A DNA stretch of 63,967 nucleotides from Rhodoferax ferrireducens (GCF_003347515.1 NZ_QEII01000226.1:1-63967); one strand, 5' to 3'; positions 36,820 to 46,614 are shown, numbered from the stretch's first letter. The notes: generated by a model from the sequence alone, not told the origin. A program made the numbers and translations.

Positions 36820-37074
36820 TCAGCGCTCGTGGCGATACGCGTCGCCCGTTATTTTGCTGCTGGTGATGGCGTAGCCTTTGTCACTGATTTGCTGTATTGG
36901 CTTCTCGATGGAGAAACGCGGCAGTTCGTTTTCATCGTCATTAAAGTCGATGCCTCGCGCCTCTGTTTCCCAGTCCGTATTGATCGCTTCCTGGGGAATA
37001 GGCCTTCCCTCGGGAACCGCCAGATAGGAAAAAAGACCCCCACGTTCGGCTCTGCGGTAAATATCCAATCGCAT
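36820..37074 (-). CDS. Small conserved protein of Burkholderiales (DUF6139-like)
   Basis: An 84-residue acidic protein, MRLDIYRRAERGGLFSYLAV at the start, with no signal or membrane helix. A perfect AAGGAG lies seven bases before the ATG, strongly supporting translation. I believe it belongs to a family of short proteins found mainly in Comamonadaceae (DUF6139), but I cannot confirm this by search. Function unknown. Confidence 0.8.
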   Translation of the reverse strand: MRLDIYRRAERGGLFSYLAVPEGRPIPQEAINTDWETEARGIDFNDDENELPRFSIEKPIQQISDKGYAITSSKITGDAYRHER

Positions 37075-37226
37075 GATTTCTCCTTGCTTCTGAAGTGTCC
37101 AAACCTGCTTTTTTTCATTTCTTGAAGAATTTACGTGCCCTTTCCAGATTCAAAGTCGCCAACGTGCGCGAAACGCACACGCCAGTATGTGCCGTAATGC
37201 AGCTGCTGGCAATGAATGCCCTGGGC

Positions 37227-37889
37227 TTAGACCGGCGCATGCTGACGCTGCCGGTCGAGCCATTCCGCGACCGCAGCAAAGACGACGTAGGAGATGAGGG
37301 CCGTGATAGCGGCAGCGGTGGGGGAGCTTGGCGGCGGGCCGAAGAAGACGTAACACTGAATCGCGAGCATCAGGATGCCGAGGACGGGCGGGCCAAGGCG
37401 GCCGATGGCATTGATGGCCGTCGTCCGCCTCAGGTACATCGCCATGCCGCCGAACAAGAGGGCCGCTTCAAGAAGAAGAGCGATCGCCGGATGGTTCCAG
37501 AGACCCAGACCGACCTTTAGCGTATCACCGTACAGCGGCAGGTCGGGCCGGTGCACCAGCCAGTCCAGCACCCAATGGGAGAACACAGCGAGTCCGATCC
37601 AGGCTGCGGTGCGCCACTTTCGCACGCCCGGCGCAGGTTTGCAGAGCACGATGGCGGCCAGTGACCACAGGACCGCACCGACAAGGCTGTGGGTGTAGGG
37701 CATGTAGTAAAGATCCAGTGGATTCGACGCCGTTATCCCCGGAACAATTCGAACTTTCTCGATGCCGAGAAGAACCAGTACCGCCCAAGCGACGTCCACC
37801 AACTGGACGGCAATGAACAAAAGCCAGAGTGGCATGGCAGGTCGAATCGCTTTGATGGCGTAGGCGGGGCCATAGTGTCCAATGAACAT
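37227..37889 (-). CDS. Polytopic membrane protein, metal-dependent-hydrolase-like
   Basis: A 220-residue inner-membrane protein with about six helices. Conserved-looking polar residues lie in YMPYTHSLVGA and FSHWVLDWLVHRPDLPLYG, an arrangement of His and Asp residues reminiscent of YdjM/LexA-regulated membrane hydrolases. AGAGG precedes the ATG. Catalytic activity is unproven. It is divergent from the hemerythrin-like gene across 302 bases. Confidence 0.75.
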   Translation of the reverse strand: MFIGHYGPAYAIKAIRPAMPLWLLFIAVQLVDVAWAVLVLLGIEKVRIVPGITASNPLDLYYMPYTHSLVGAVLWSLAAIVLCKPAPGVRKWRTAAWIGLAVFSHWVLDWLVHRPDLPLYGDTLKVGLGLWNHPAIALLLEAALLFGGMAMYLRRTTAINAIGRLGPPVLGILMLAIQCYVFFGPPPSSPTAAAITALISYVVFAAVAEWLDRQRQHAPV

Positions 37890-38017
37890 CGTTACCTCTC
37901 AGTTGCCGTCCAAACCTGCCAATAGGCTACCGGACAAGGGCAGGCGCTGAGCGCCAAGATACAGGCACCTGCGACCGCAGTCTGTGCGGTGGACTGCACA
38001 GCGCCCTTCGTGGGTCA
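37890..38017. other. Divergent spacer with a small inverted repeat
   Basis: This part of the gap holds a hairpin-like GGCGC-TGA-GCGCC near 37945 and CTGTGC-GGTGGACT-GCACAG at 37982-38001. Neither has a following T-run. They may be operators for either flanking gene. Confidence 0.35.
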
Positions 38018-38083
38018 TCTTAAGAAATTTTTAGCGATTTCTTAAGCACTTCTTAGCAAATCCTTATGCAATATTTAGCAACG
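38018..38083 (+). promoter_or_regulatory. Six tandem 11-bp half-sites upstream of the hemerythrin gene
   Basis: The sequence reads as six consecutive 11-mers starting at 38018, 38029, 38040, 38051, 38062 and 38073. Each carries the hexamer pattern yTTAnS (for example CTTAAG, CTTAGC, TTTAGC) at the same place in the 11-mer. Hexamers five bases apart match the PmrA/BasR-type box architecture and, more generally, OmpR/PhoB response-regulator sites. A TAGACT at 38102-38107 lies where the last half-site would replace a -35 element, which fits direct activation. The regulator is not encoded nearby. Confidence 0.7.
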
Positions 38084-38191
38084 CGCCGGCCCGCCTTTTT
38101 TTAGACTTCTTCCCATGGCTGCTGGCGCACGGGGTGCCTTCTGGCCATACCCACTGCGGGCTCCAGGAGCCTCAACCAAGGAAGCAATACC

Positions 38192-38932
38192 ATGAAGATC
38201 AATGCACAGGAAATTCAGGCCATCACCGCCGCCCAGCCCAGCCCGCGTGTGGATTTGTACGCCGGCATCCACAAAGCCCTGCGCGCCCTGATGGCCGATA
38301 CCCTGCTGGCCATGGGCCGCATGGACCCGGACGATTCGACTGAATGCATGGCTACCAGCACTCGCGTGCTCGAACTGCTGGACTTCTGCGCCTCGCATGT
38401 GGCGCATGAAAACGAATTTGTCCATGCCGCCATCGAGGCCCGGGCACCCGGCGCCAGTGACGCCATCGCCCATGAACACGAGGAACATCTGGCACAGATT
38501 GTCCGCCTCAGGGCCGCCTCGGCGACCTTGCTCGAGCTCGCCGGCAACGCCGATGCGGCGGCGGCCGCGCTGGACCTGTACCGCCGCCTGGCCTTGTTCA
38601 TTGCCGAGAACTTCCAGCACATGCACATCGAGGAAACCGCGCACAACGCGGTGCTGTGGGCGCGCTACACCGATGCCGAATTGATCGCCATCCACAACAC
38701 GCTGGTGGCGTCGATCCCGCCGGCCGAAATGATGTACACGATGCGCTGGCTGGTGCCCGCCATGAACCCGGCTGAGCGCACCGCGATGCTGGCCGACATG
38801 CGGGCGCACGCGCCGGCGCCGGCCTTTGCCGCCGCGATGGACACGGTGCGGCCGCACCTGAGCGAAGCCGAGTGGGCCAAGCTCACCCGCAGCCTGGGAT
38901 TGCCCCCCGCGCCCGGGCTGGTGCAGGCGTGA
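38192..38932 (+). CDS. Hemerythrin-like (HHE) domain protein
   Basis: A 246-residue cytoplasmic protein. Putative di-iron ligands are spread as in HHE proteins: H27 in YAGIHKALR, HVAHENEF with H and E, HEHEEH, and HMHIEE. The four-helix bundle fills about residues 20-160; a helical C-terminal extension of some 80 residues follows. Such proteins bind O2 or NO or protect iron. The leader of about 110 bases follows the array of 11-bp repeats, so expression should depend on a response regulator. It converges on the GAF protein gene with three bases between. Confidence 0.82.
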   Translation: MKINAQEIQAITAAQPSPRVDLYAGIHKALRALMADTLLAMGRMDPDDSTECMATSTRVLELLDFCASHVAHENEFVHAAIEARAPGASDAIAHEHEEHLAQIVRLRAASATLLELAGNADAAAAALDLYRRLALFIAENFQHMHIEETAHNAVLWARYTDAELIAIHNTLVASIPPAEMMYTMRWLVPAMNPAERTAMLADMRAHAPAPAFAAAMDTVRPHLSEAEWAKLTRSLGLPPAPGLVQA

Positions 38933-38935
38933 GCC

Positions 38936-40276
38936 TCAGGCCATTTCCGTCAACTCGACCGGGTGCGACAGGGCCAGCCGAAAACGGCCGCGCCCGGTTT
39001 TTTCAAGGCGAATCAGGGGGCCGTGTTCGATCAGGCGGCGCTGCAGCAGCAGCAAGCGGGCCTCCAGGTTGTCCGTCACATCCGGCAGCCTGAGGCTGGG
39101 GTCCAGCCTGAGTTCCCGGTTGGAAAAATCGGTCCGCCCCTGCTGCGCGAAATCAGTCACCAGCTTCCAGAAGATGGCGCCCGCCACACCCTTGATCAGG
39201 TAGTTGCCGTTGATGAAGATGCTGTTGTTGGCGCGAAAATGACGCACCTGCAAGGGGGGGCCCGTCACCACAGGCGGGACGGGGGCGGGCGTCAGCACCT
39301 CGGCCGGCTCGGGCGACTGTTGCAGCACGTCAATGGCCGCGCCCAGATGGCCGGCCACGGCCACCAGCACATCTTCGTCTTCAAAGTTGAACTGCAGGTC
39401 ATGGGGGCTTTCCACAAACAGCACACCCAACAAGCGGCCGGCGGACAGGATGGGCACCGCCAGCTGGCTGTGCGGCTCACTCAGGCCGGGATAGGGGATG
39501 TCCAGATCCAGCGCCAGAGCGGGCGTGTCGGCGCGCAGGCTGCTGCGCACCGCTTGGCTGTAGAGATGGGCACTGGTCATATGCATGATGCGCACCGGCG
39601 TGCGCTCGCGCGCCGCCACGCCAATCACCCCGTCGCCGACGTCGATTTCCGAGCCCACGCCCGAGGTGGCATAGCCGCTGCTGGCCACGGTGTATAGGCG
39701 CTGGGTGAGCGGATCCAGCATCAGCACCATGGCATGGCGCACGTCCATCAAATCGGTGAGCGTGGCCAGCGTCACATTCAGCAATTCATCCAGCGCCGTG
39801 CAGCGCGACAGCCGTTCGCTGCAGTGCCGCACCACGCCCAGCAGACCGCTGCGCGCCGGCGGGGCGGGCAGCGGCTCGCCTTCCACGGCCTCGATGCGCT
39901 GCACCGCATAGACGTCGGAACCCAGCAGGCGGAACACGTTTGCCATGCCGCTGTGCGAGGCAATGCCGGCCAGTTGCGCCTTCATGCCTTCAAACAGCGG
40001 ACCCCCGGTTTCAGTCCGCAGGTAACGCAGGTGGAGCCGGAAAAACCCGGCCGTGACCGGGTGCAGCACCAACACGCTGGCATACGGATTGATCAGAATA
40101 TTCTGGCGTGTCTTGTTGAAGAACTGGAACGACAGGGCCACATGGTGCTCGTCCACGTAGTAGACCTGAGAAATGTAGGCCACATTGGGCACGCCGTCGG
40201 CGGCGCAGGTGGCCATCGTCGCCGGAATGGCCCCCTCCAGGCAGGGCCGGATGGCGCCCAGTGCCAGATTGTTCAT
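38936..40276 (-). CDS. FMN split-barrel (PNPOx-like) protein fused to a GAF domain
   Basis: A 446-residue multidomain protein. The N terminus (about 8-130: TMATCAADGVPNVAYISQVYYVDEHHVALSFQ) is a pyridoxamine-phosphate-oxidase-like FMN/heme-binding split barrel. A GAF domain occupies about 150-320 (LDELLNVTLATLTDLMDVRHAMVLMLD to LGVLFVESP). The C-terminal 90 residues (IFINGNYLIKGVAGAIFWKLV to RRLIEHGPLIRLEK) look like a winged-helix-type effector. It overlaps the upstream PNPOx gene by four bases. A redox or ligand sensor is plausible; direct proof is absent. Confidence 0.78.
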   Translation of the reverse strand: MNNLALGAIRPCLEGAIPATMATCAADGVPNVAYISQVYYVDEHHVALSFQFFNKTRQNILINPYASVLVLHPVTAGFFRLHLRYLRTETGGPLFEGMKAQLAGIASHSGMANVFRLLGSDVYAVQRIEAVEGEPLPAPPARSGLLGVVRHCSERLSRCTALDELLNVTLATLTDLMDVRHAMVLMLDPLTQRLYTVASSGYATSGVGSEIDVGDGVIGVAARERTPVRIMHMTSAHLYSQAVRSSLRADTPALALDLDIPYPGLSEPHSQLAVPILSAGRLLGVLFVESPHDLQFNFEDEDVLVAVAGHLGAAIDVLQQSPEPAEVLTPAPVPPVVTGPPLQVRHFRANNSIFINGNYLIKGVAGAIFWKLVTDFAQQGRTDFSNRELRLDPSLRLPDVTDNLEARLLLLQRRLIEHGPLIRLEKTGRGRFRLALSHPVELTEMA

Positions 40277-40782
40277 GCCGCACTCTCCGATGCCGCGCCG
40301 GGCAGGGCGGCACCGGCCTTGGGCCCCGGCGTCTGGTCAAAGGCCTGCGTCGGCTCGAAACTGATGACCACCAGGTCGTCGAACTGGTAGGCCAGCATGG
40401 CCCGCGTGAAAGCGGGGTCAAAACCGACCCGGGACACCTCCTCCTGCATGGCGAGCAGGTAGCGCTGCAGTACCGGCTGGTCCGCGGGCAGCGCACTGCG
40501 GGTGCGCGCGCTGGTAGCTTTGACCTGCAGGGTGCGGTGGCTGAACGGCTGGCTGAACACCACGGCAATGTGGCCGCTGGCCGCCACATCCTGCAAGAGC
40601 TGGCGCGACTGCCGGCGCGACAGGTAGACCGAAATCGACAGGCCATCGGGCGTGATGGCGCTGCCGACGGCGCGCATGACGCTGGGGTGTAGCGCCGCGT
40701 CGCATGAACTGACAATGGTCGACACGCCCCCATCGACCATGGCAATCAGGTCTGGCGTCAGCAGGGAAGATCGCGTGCTCAT
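40273..40782 (-). CDS. Pyridoxamine-phosphate-oxidase-like FMN-binding protein
   Basis: A 169-residue split-barrel protein: LIAMVDGGVSTIVSSCDAALHPSVMRAVGSAI followed by LSIYSR-type core strands and HIAVVFSQPFSHRTLQVKA. It is probably flavin-binding. Its stop overlaps the start of the PNPOx-GAF gene by four bases (ATGA), so the two are likely partners. A gap of only 25 bases separates it from the NodJ-type permease, so a four-gene operon is possible. Substrate unknown. Confidence 0.72.
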   Translation of the reverse strand: MSTRSSLLTPDLIAMVDGGVSTIVSSCDAALHPSVMRAVGSAITPDGLSISVYLSRRQSRQLLQDVAASGHIAVVFSQPFSHRTLQVKATSARTRSALPADQPVLQRYLLAMQEEVSRVGFDPAFTRAMLAYQFDDLVVISFEPTQAFDQTPGPKAGAALPGAASESAA

Positions 40783-40807
40783 CGGCTCGAATTATAAAAA
40801 CAGCAGC

Positions 40808-41644
40808 TTATTTCCGAAAGCGCTTGCGCGTCAGCGCCAACGCCAGCCAGAAACCGCCCACCGCATAGGCCACCAGCACCAGCATGTGCTGTACCGGATT
40901 CGCAGGCCACTGGTCCATGAACAAGGGCCGCACCAGCTCGACGGCATTGGTCAGCGGCAGCCATTGCGAGATGGCGCGCACCACCGCCGGCAGCTGGTCC
41001 AGCGGGAAGAAAATGCCGCTCAGGAACATCATCGGCGTGAGAAACAGAGTGAAGTAATAGGTAAAGAAGTCATAGCCATTGGCCAGTGCGTTGAAAATCA
41101 GCGCGATGCAGCTGAAGGTGATGCCCACCCCCAGCAGCACCGGCCAGGCTACCAGCAGCTTCGGCGAATAGCTGATGCCCAAGGCCAGCATCACGCCCAG
41201 AATGGCGGTCACGGTGAACAGCGACTTGAACGCCGCCCACAGCATTTCGGCCAGCACGATGTCGTCCAGATTGACCGGCGCGTTCATGATGCCGTCCCAG
41301 GTTTTTTGCACATGCATGCGTGAAAACGCCGAGTACAGCGCCTCGAACGAGGCCGCCTGCATGGCGCTCATGCAGATCGAGCCGCTGGCCAGAAACAGGA
41401 TGTAGGGCACTTGGGTGCCGCCCACCTTCACCGTGCCCACCAGCGCGCCCATGCCGTAGCCAAAAGCCACCAGCCACATCAGCGGCTCGGCAATATTGCC
41501 AACCAGGCTGGGAATGGCCAGTTTGCGCCAGACCAGCAGGTTGCGCAGGAACACCGGCCAAAAGCGCAGCGATAACTGGGGCGCGCGCCACACGCTGGGC
41601 GCGGCCGAAATATTGGATGACATGTTCAAGGTGCGGGTCTGCAT
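40808..41644 (-). CDS. nodJ: ABC-2 type permease (NodJ family)
   Basis: A 278-residue inner-membrane permease with six helices, ending KRFRK. LASGSICMSAMQAASFEALYSAFSRM and PMMFLSGIFFPLDQLP are typical of NodJ/DrrB-type ABC-2 permeases. ATG 41644 is one base beyond the ATPase stop; ATG 41623 (MSSNIS) is an alternative. With the upstream NodI-type ATPase it would export a lipid, oligosaccharide or drug. Rhizobial Nod-factor export is not implied. Confidence 0.88.
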   Translation of the reverse strand: MQTRTLNMSSNISAAPSVWRAPQLSLRFWPVFLRNLLVWRKLAIPSLVGNIAEPLMWLVAFGYGMGALVGTVKVGGTQVPYILFLASGSICMSAMQAASFEALYSAFSRMHVQKTWDGIMNAPVNLDDIVLAEMLWAAFKSLFTVTAILGVMLALGISYSPKLLVAWPVLLGVGITFSCIALIFNALANGYDFFTYYFTLFLTPMMFLSGIFFPLDQLPAVVRAISQWLPLTNAVELVRPLFMDQWPANPVQHMLVLVAYAVGGFWLALALTRKRFRK

Positions 41645-41645
41645 A

Positions 41646-42572
41646 TCAGGCGTCCTCTCTGATTTGGCGGCCGGTGAGCTTGAGGAACAAATCCTCCAGA
41701 TTGGCCGGCCGGTGCAGCGTGCGCAGCTGCGGGTGAGCGGTGAGCGCCTGCAGCAGCGGCTTGGCGTCCTGGGTGTAGAAAAACACGGTTTCGCCACTCA
41801 CCTCGACCCGGGCGGCCAAGGCTCGCAAGGAGGCGTCCTCTACCAGCGCCAGGGCACCGTTGCCGTAGGTCTCGACCACGTCGGGCTCCAGATGCTGGGC
41901 GATCAGATCGCGCGGCCGGCCTTCGGCAATCTTCTTGCCATGATCCAGCACCAAGAGGCGCGAACACAGGCGCTCGGCCTCGTCCATGAAGTGGGTGGTC
42001 AGCAGGATCGACTTGCCCTGCTGCAGCAGCAGTTGCAGGCGCTCCCACATCAAATGCCGCGCCTGCGGGTCCAGCCCGGTGGTCGGTTCGTCCAGCAGCA
42101 GCAGGCGCGGGTCGTTCACCAGGGCACGCGCCAGGCTGAGGCGCCGGCGCATGCCGCCGGACAGCTCGCCCGGTTTGGCGTTCGCCTTGTGCGTGAGACT
42201 GGCGAACTCCAGCAGGGACGGGATGCGCGCGCGAATCTGCTGGTCCTTCATGCCGAAGTAGCGGCCGTACACCAGCAGGTTTTCGGCGCAGCTGAAATCG
42301 GGGTCCAGCGTGTCGAACTGGGTCACCACGCCGAGCTGGGCCTTAATCGCCAGCGCGTCGCTCGGCATCTGCAAGCCCAGGGTGGTGATGCTGCCCGCGT
42401 CGGGTACGGTCAGCCCCAGGCACATGCGGATGGTGGTGGTTTTGCCGGCGCCATTGGGGCCGATCACGCCCAGGCATTCGCCGGGGGCGATCTCGAACGA
42501 CACATCATCGACCACGACGCTGTCGCCGTAATGTTTGCGCAAACCCTGCACAGATAAAATTGGCTGTTCCAT
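41646..42572 (-). CDS. nodI: ABC transporter ATP-binding protein (NodI family)
   Basis: A 308-residue ATPase with Walker [10 protein letters not shown] (about 38-46), signature LSGGMRRRL, Walker [13 protein letters not shown] and switch His in TTHFMDEAE, plus the C-terminal extension of NodI/DrrA proteins. ATG 42572 is preferred, with GGTGA upstream; a GTG at 42590 would add six residues. It couples to the adjacent NodJ-type permease. Export substrate unknown. Confidence 0.9.
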   Translation of the reverse strand: MEQPILSVQGLRKHYGDSVVVDDVSFEIAPGECLGVIGPNGAGKTTTIRMCLGLTVPDAGSITTLGLQMPSDALAIKAQLGVVTQFDTLDPDFSCAENLLVYGRYFGMKDQQIRARIPSLLEFASLTHKANAKPGELSGGMRRRLSLARALVNDPRLLLLDEPTTGLDPQARHLMWERLQLLLQQGKSILLTTHFMDEAERLCSRLLVLDHGKKIAEGRPRDLIAQHLEPDVVETYGNGALALVEDASLRALAARVEVSGETVFFYTQDAKPLLQALTAHPQLRTLHRPANLEDLFLKLTGRQIREDA

Positions 42573-42659
42573 GGTTTGATTGTCACCCACGCCACCTGCG
42601 GGGGAGACGCAGCCCCGCCTTATTCACCCCTTTTTCGGACGCGGCAACGCGCTTTTTGC

Positions 42660-43883
42660 ATGACCACACTCGGCACGCCACTCTCCCCCCACGCCACCAA
42701 AGTGATGCTGCTGGGCTCCGGTGAACTGGGCAAGGAAGTCCTGATCGCGCTGCAGCGCCTGGGCGTGGAAACCATCGCCGTCGATCGTTACAACCACGCG
42801 CCGGGCCAGCAGGTGGCGCATCACGCGCGCACCATCACCATGAGCGATCCGGCCCAGCTCAAGGCCCTGATCCACGCCGAGCGGCCGCACCTGGTGGTGC
42901 CCGAAATCGAGGCCATCGCCACGCCCATGCTGGAGGAACTCGAAGCCGCCGGTGTGGTGCGCGTGATCCCTACCGCCCGCGCCGCCCGCCTGACCATGGA
43001 CCGCGAAGGCATACGCCGCCTGGCCGCCGAGACCCTGGGTCTGCCGACCAGCCCCTATCAGTTCTGCGACTCGCTGGCCGAGCTGCAAGCCGCCATCGAC
43101 GGCGTAGACGGCGTAGACGGCCCGGGCATTGGCTACCCCTGCGTGATCAAGCCGGTGATGAGTTCCTCCGGCAAGGGCCAAAGCAAAATCGACGGCCCGG
43201 CCGACGTGCAGCAAGCCTGGGACTACGCCATGGCTGGTGGCCGTGTCGGCGCCGGGCGCGTCATCGTGGAAGGCTTCATCGACTTTGACTATGAAATCAC
43301 CCAGTTGACCGTGCGCGCGCTGGGTGCCGACGGCCAGGTGGAAACCCATTTTTGTGAGCCGATTGGCCACATCCAGGTCAGCGGCGACTATGTGGAAAGC
43401 TGGCAGCCGCACCCCATGCCGGCGACCGCTCTGGCGCGCTCACGCCAGATCGCCAAAACCGTCACCGATAACCTCGGCGGCCAGGGTTTGTATGGGGTGG
43501 AACTGTTCGTCAAGGGCGATCAGGTCTGGTTCAGCGAAGTGTCACCGCGCCCGCACGACACCGGCCTGGTGACGCTCACCACCCAGGTCCAGAGCGAGTT
43601 CGAACTGCACGCCCGCGCCATCCTGGGCCTGCCGGTGAACACCGCGCTGCGCAGCCCCGGCGCCAGTGCCGTCATCTACGGTGGCGTCGAGGCCAAAGGC
43701 ATCGTATTCGACGGTGTCGCCGAGGCCTTGCGCGTGCCCAACACCGACCTGCGCCTGTTCGGCAAGCCCGAGAGCTTCGCCAAGCGCCGCATGGGCGTGG
43801 CGCTGGCGTTTGACGCCGATGTGGAAGTGGCGCGTGTCAACGCCAAGCTGGCGGCGTCCAAAGTCAAACCGCGCGCGGTTTGA
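42660..43883 (+). CDS. purT: Formate-dependent phosphoribosylglycinamide formyltransferase
   Basis: Makes formyl-GAR from GAR, formate and ATP in purine synthesis. The 407-residue ATP-grasp protein shows [14 protein letters not shown] at the start, the ATP-grasp blocks [16 protein letters not shown] and [16 protein letters not shown], and the metal-site [12 protein letters not shown] small GVDGVDG repeat sits in a loop near residue 145. ATG 42660 is chosen because similarity starts there. It is divergent from the NodIJ genes. A housekeeping-type gene. Confidence 0.96.
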   Translation: MTTLGTPLSPHATKVMLLGSGELGKEVLIALQRLGVETIAVDRYNHAPGQQVAHHARTITMSDPAQLKALIHAERPHLVVPEIEAIATPMLEELEAAGVVRVIPTARAARLTMDREGIRRLAAETLGLPTSPYQFCDSLAELQAAIDGVDGVDGPGIGYPCVIKPVMSSSGKGQSKIDGPADVQQAWDYAMAGGRVGAGRVIVEGFIDFDYEITQLTVRALGADGQVETHFCEPIGHIQVSGDYVESWQPHPMPATALARSRQIAKTVTDNLGGQGLYGVELFVKGDQVWFSEVSPRPHDTGLVTLTTQVQSEFELHARAILGLPVNTALRSPGASAVIYGGVEAKGIVFDGVAEALRVPNTDLRLFGKPESFAKRRMGVALAFDADVEVARVNAKLAASKVKPRAV

Positions 43884-43889
43884 CTTTTT

Positions 43890-43952
43890 GCTACAAAATT
43901 AATAGCTTCTTGCACATAGTGGACGAGGGCTATAGGCCGATTTTGCTTCAAA
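43890..43952 (-). repeat. Comamonadaceae-type dispersed repeat, copy 4
   Basis: On the minus strand it reads CCTATAGCCCTCGTCC, CTATGTGCAAGAAGC, TATTAATTTTG, the family layout. It ends against the 3' end of the zinc-ribbon gene. Copy 5 has the same neighbour fragment. Confidence 0.7.
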
Positions 43953-44319
43953 CTATCAGCGCCGGATTCAGATTGCGAATGCGCCGGTCTTCGTAGTAGC
44001 CGCCGTACTCCGTGTACCGCAGAAACGGATGCGCGCACTGGCGGCACTGCCACAGTTCGCAACGGTTATAGGGATGAAAGCCCAGCGCGATGGGAGCGGC
44101 AGGTGACCAGTAACTGGTTCCCTCGAGATGGAATTCGTCCAGCGTAGGCTCGTCCTCGCCGGCCACCCACAGTGCGCCGACCTGGATCAAGGCGGCATCA
44201 CTGGCCAGGCTCGGAAAAGACTCCCACCCGTCAAAGGCAAACGCCGAACAGGCTTTGCAAGGCGGGCTCGCCCCGTGCAGCCTGGCCAGGCGTTTGACGT
44301 CTTCAGCACTCAGTTTCAA
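43948..44319 (-). CDS. Zinc-ribbon-like hypothetical protein
   Basis: A 123-residue protein with CKAC near residue 21 and CELWQCRQC near 88, spacing typical of a split zinc ribbon; it contains no signal or membrane helix. The start is TTG at 44319, supported by AAGGAG six bases upstream. The C terminus is RNLNPALIV. The last 35 bases recur at 47337-47371. I do not recognise the function. Confidence 0.8.
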   Translation of the reverse strand: MKLSAEDVKRLARLHGASPPCKACSAFAFDGWESFPSLASDAALIQVGALWVAGEDEPTLDEFHLEGTSYWSPAAPIALGFHPYNRCELWQCRQCAHPFLRYTEYGGYYEDRRIRNLNPALIV

Positions 44320-44369
44320 AGTTGACTCCTTCTCATGCGGTGGGCCAAGTCGTGATCACAACGGCTGGG

Positions 44370-46031
44370 TCAACCCTGCGCTGGCAGGCGTTTCACGTCC
44401 CGGCGGGCGAGTTGCCTATTGCTCTGTTCAACGGATGCGTCGGCCAGCCGGTCGAGCTTGAAGGTGCTGACCACTTCTGCCAGCCGCGCCGCCTGCTCTC
44501 TCAGGCTCTCGGCCGCCGCCGCGCTTTCCTCGACCAGGGCGGAATTTTGCTGCGTCATTTGGTCCAGGGCGGCGATGGACGCGTTGATCTGGCTGATGCC
44601 GGCGCTCTGGTTGGACGCCGCCGCGGTGATCTCGCCAATCGTGTCGTTGACCTTTTTGACCGAACCGACGATGTCCTTCATGGTGCTGCCGGCATCGTTC
44701 ACCAGCCGGGCGCCGCGCTCCACCCGTTCCACGCTGGCGCCAATCAGGCCCTTGATTTCCCGGGCCGCTTCGGCCGAGCGCCCGGCGAGGCTGCGCACCT
44801 CGCTGGCCACCACGGCAAAGCCCCGCCCCTGTTCCCCCGCCCGGGCCGCCTCGACCGCCGCGTTCAGGGCCAGAATATTGGTCTGGAAGGCAATGCCGTC
44901 AATGACCCCGATGATGTCGCTAATCCGCTTCGAGCTGGCATTGATCTCGTCCATGGTGGTCACCACCTCGGCCACCACCGAGCCGCCCCGTGCTGCCACG
45001 GCCGCCGCGGTCGAGGCCAGCTGGTTGGCCTGTTTGGCGGAATCAGCACCGTGCATCACGATACTCGTCAAGTGATCCATCGATTGCGCGGTCTGTTGCA
45101 GGCTGCTGGCTGCCTGCTCCGTGCGCTGGCTCAAGTCCTGGTTGCCCATGGCGACCTCGCTGCTGGCCATTTGTATGGAATCAGCCGCCTGGCGTATGCC
45201 GCCCACCAGTGTGCGCAAGCGCTCCTGCATGGCGCGGATGGCCTCCAGCAGGCGCCCGGTTTCGTCATGGATCCGGACCTCGATCTCTGAGGTCAAGTCA
45301 CCCTTGGCAATGCGCTCCGCCACCACCACGGCACGGCCTATCGGTTGCGTCACGCTGCGCGTGATGCCCCAGCCAATCGCGCCGCCCAGCACCAGGGCGA
45401 AGACCACCAGCGTGACGGCAATCATCTGGGTTTTGCGCTCCAGCGCGGCCATGGCGGCGTTGTCTGCTTCGGTGAGTTTGCGCTGGAGCACGACCAGCTC
45501 CTCTACCTTGTGCCGCATCCGGGACTCTTCTGGCCGGACCTGATTGACCAGGGTCAGCACGGCCGCCTCGGTTTCCCGATTCGAACCCTGTTGCACCGCC
45601 GCACGGATCGCGGGGAGCGCCACCTTGGCGGCGGCCGCCACTTCCGCCAGCAGGCCCCGTTCGGCGTCGCTGGCGTGCGATGCGGCCAGCAGGGCGGCAA
45701 GCCTCGCCTCGGTGCGGAGGTACCGCTCCTCGGCCGCTTGGGCCAGCGTGACCTCGGCCGCGGCCTGCTTGCCGTCGAGATCGGTCTCGAGGTTGGCAAA
45801 CAGTGCGACCGAGCGTGTCTGGATGGCCAGGTTGTCAATGCTGCTCATCAGATCATTGGCCAGTTCCGTCTTGACGTTGTTGACCTGCACGAGGGTCTGA
45901 ACGTGCTGTCCCAATGTCCGCACCGAGTAAGCCCCGGTGGCGGCCACCGTGACCAGCAGCAGCAGGATGCTGGAGAACCCGACGGTCAGGCGCGTGGCCA
46001 GGGACAAAGATCTGAGTGTGTTGAATAGCAA
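44370..46031 (-). CDS. Methyl-accepting chemotaxis protein
   Basis: A 553-residue inner-membrane chemoreceptor. TM1 ([21 protein letters not shown]) and TM2 ([17 protein letters not shown]) bracket a periplasmic four-helix-bundle domain; a HAMP domain follows ([22 protein letters not shown]), then the signalling hairpin with [20 protein letters not shown] choose TTG 46031, with GGAG six bases upstream, over a TTG at 46082; the shorter form begins [14 protein letters not shown] like related receptors. There is no obvious C-terminal CheR pentapeptide. Ligand unknown. Confidence 0.93.
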   Translation of the reverse strand: MLFNTLRSLSLATRLTVGFSSILLLLVTVAATGAYSVRTLGQHVQTLVQVNNVKTELANDLMSSIDNLAIQTRSVALFANLETDLDGKQAAAEVTLAQAAEERYLRTEARLAALLAASHASDAERGLLAEVAAAAKVALPAIRAAVQQGSNRETEAAVLTLVNQVRPEESRMRHKVEELVVLQRKLTEADNAAMAALERKTQMIAVTLVVFALVLGGAIGWGITRSVTQPIGRAVVVAERIAKGDLTSEIEVRIHDETGRLLEAIRAMQERLRTLVGGIRQAADSIQMASSEVAMGNQDLSQRTEQAASSLQQTAQSMDHLTSIVMHGADSAKQANQLASTAAAVAARGGSVVAEVVTTMDEINASSKRISDIIGVIDGIAFQTNILALNAAVEAARAGEQGRGFAVVASEVRSLAGRSAEAAREIKGLIGASVERVERGARLVNDAGSTMKDIVGSVKKVNDTIGEITAAASNQSAGISQINASIAALDQMTQQNSALVEESAAAAESLREQAARLAEVVSTFKLDRLADASVEQSNRQLARRDVKRLPAQG

Positions 46032-46151
46032 GCGTGACTCCGGTTTGACCGGCGGATGGGAAGCTCGACCGCCTGCCGGCAAGTATCTTGACCACGGCTT
46101 CGCCCGTCAATGGAGGCTTCCACCTAGGAGGCTTCAGTTGTCAGCGTCGTG

Positions 46152-46427
46152 TCAGATCAGGATCACGGCCCACACCGTAAAAATCAGTGTCAGCGCCACG
46201 AGCTGCGCGGCGCTGCCCATGTCTTTGGCCTGCTTGGAGAGCGGATGCAGGCTATACAGGGAGTAGCCGGCTGCATTCAAAATGCGGCCGAGTCCGGTAC
46301 GGCCTTTCAAGGCTTGACTGCTCGCGTGCTTGTCGCCCGGTTCAGCCGGCAACGGTTCCTGCGCCGTGTTTTGCGTTTGTACTACCGGGGCGGGGGGCGA
46401 CGATTTCGGGTTGTCAGATTCATTCAT
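46152..46427 (-). CDS. Small single-span membrane protein
   Basis: A 91-residue protein with a Pro/Ser-rich cytoplasmic-type N terminus and one C-terminal helix (LVALTLIFTVWAVILI). GLGRILNAAGYSLYSLHPLSKQAKD is a conserved-looking stretch. No good ribosome-binding site precedes the ATG. Function unknown. The flanks 46032-46151 and 46428-46614 hold nothing else I can name. Confidence 0.6.
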   Translation of the reverse strand: MNESDNPKSSPPAPVVQTQNTAQEPLPAEPGDKHASSQALKGRTGLGRILNAAGYSLYSLHPLSKQAKDMGSAAQLVALTLIFTVWAVILI

Positions 46428-46614
46428 GGGGTACGGAGGTAAAGCGAAGGGGGCCGCAGAACCGAAATCACGCCTTCAGCGCGCCGCACATTGGGAGGGC
46501 TTGGGACAAATGTACTAGCCCTGCGGGGCTACACCTACCATAGGCCGCAGCCTTGAAGCTTTGGACAACACAGCCCTGAGAGAAGCATTTTTCACATTCA
46601 CTTTAAGGAACATC

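Noticed and set aside
40808..42572. Rhizobial Nod-factor export role for the NodIJ-type genes
   Set aside because: No nodABC genes are present; NodIJ-type ABC-2 exporters are widespread in Burkholderiales.
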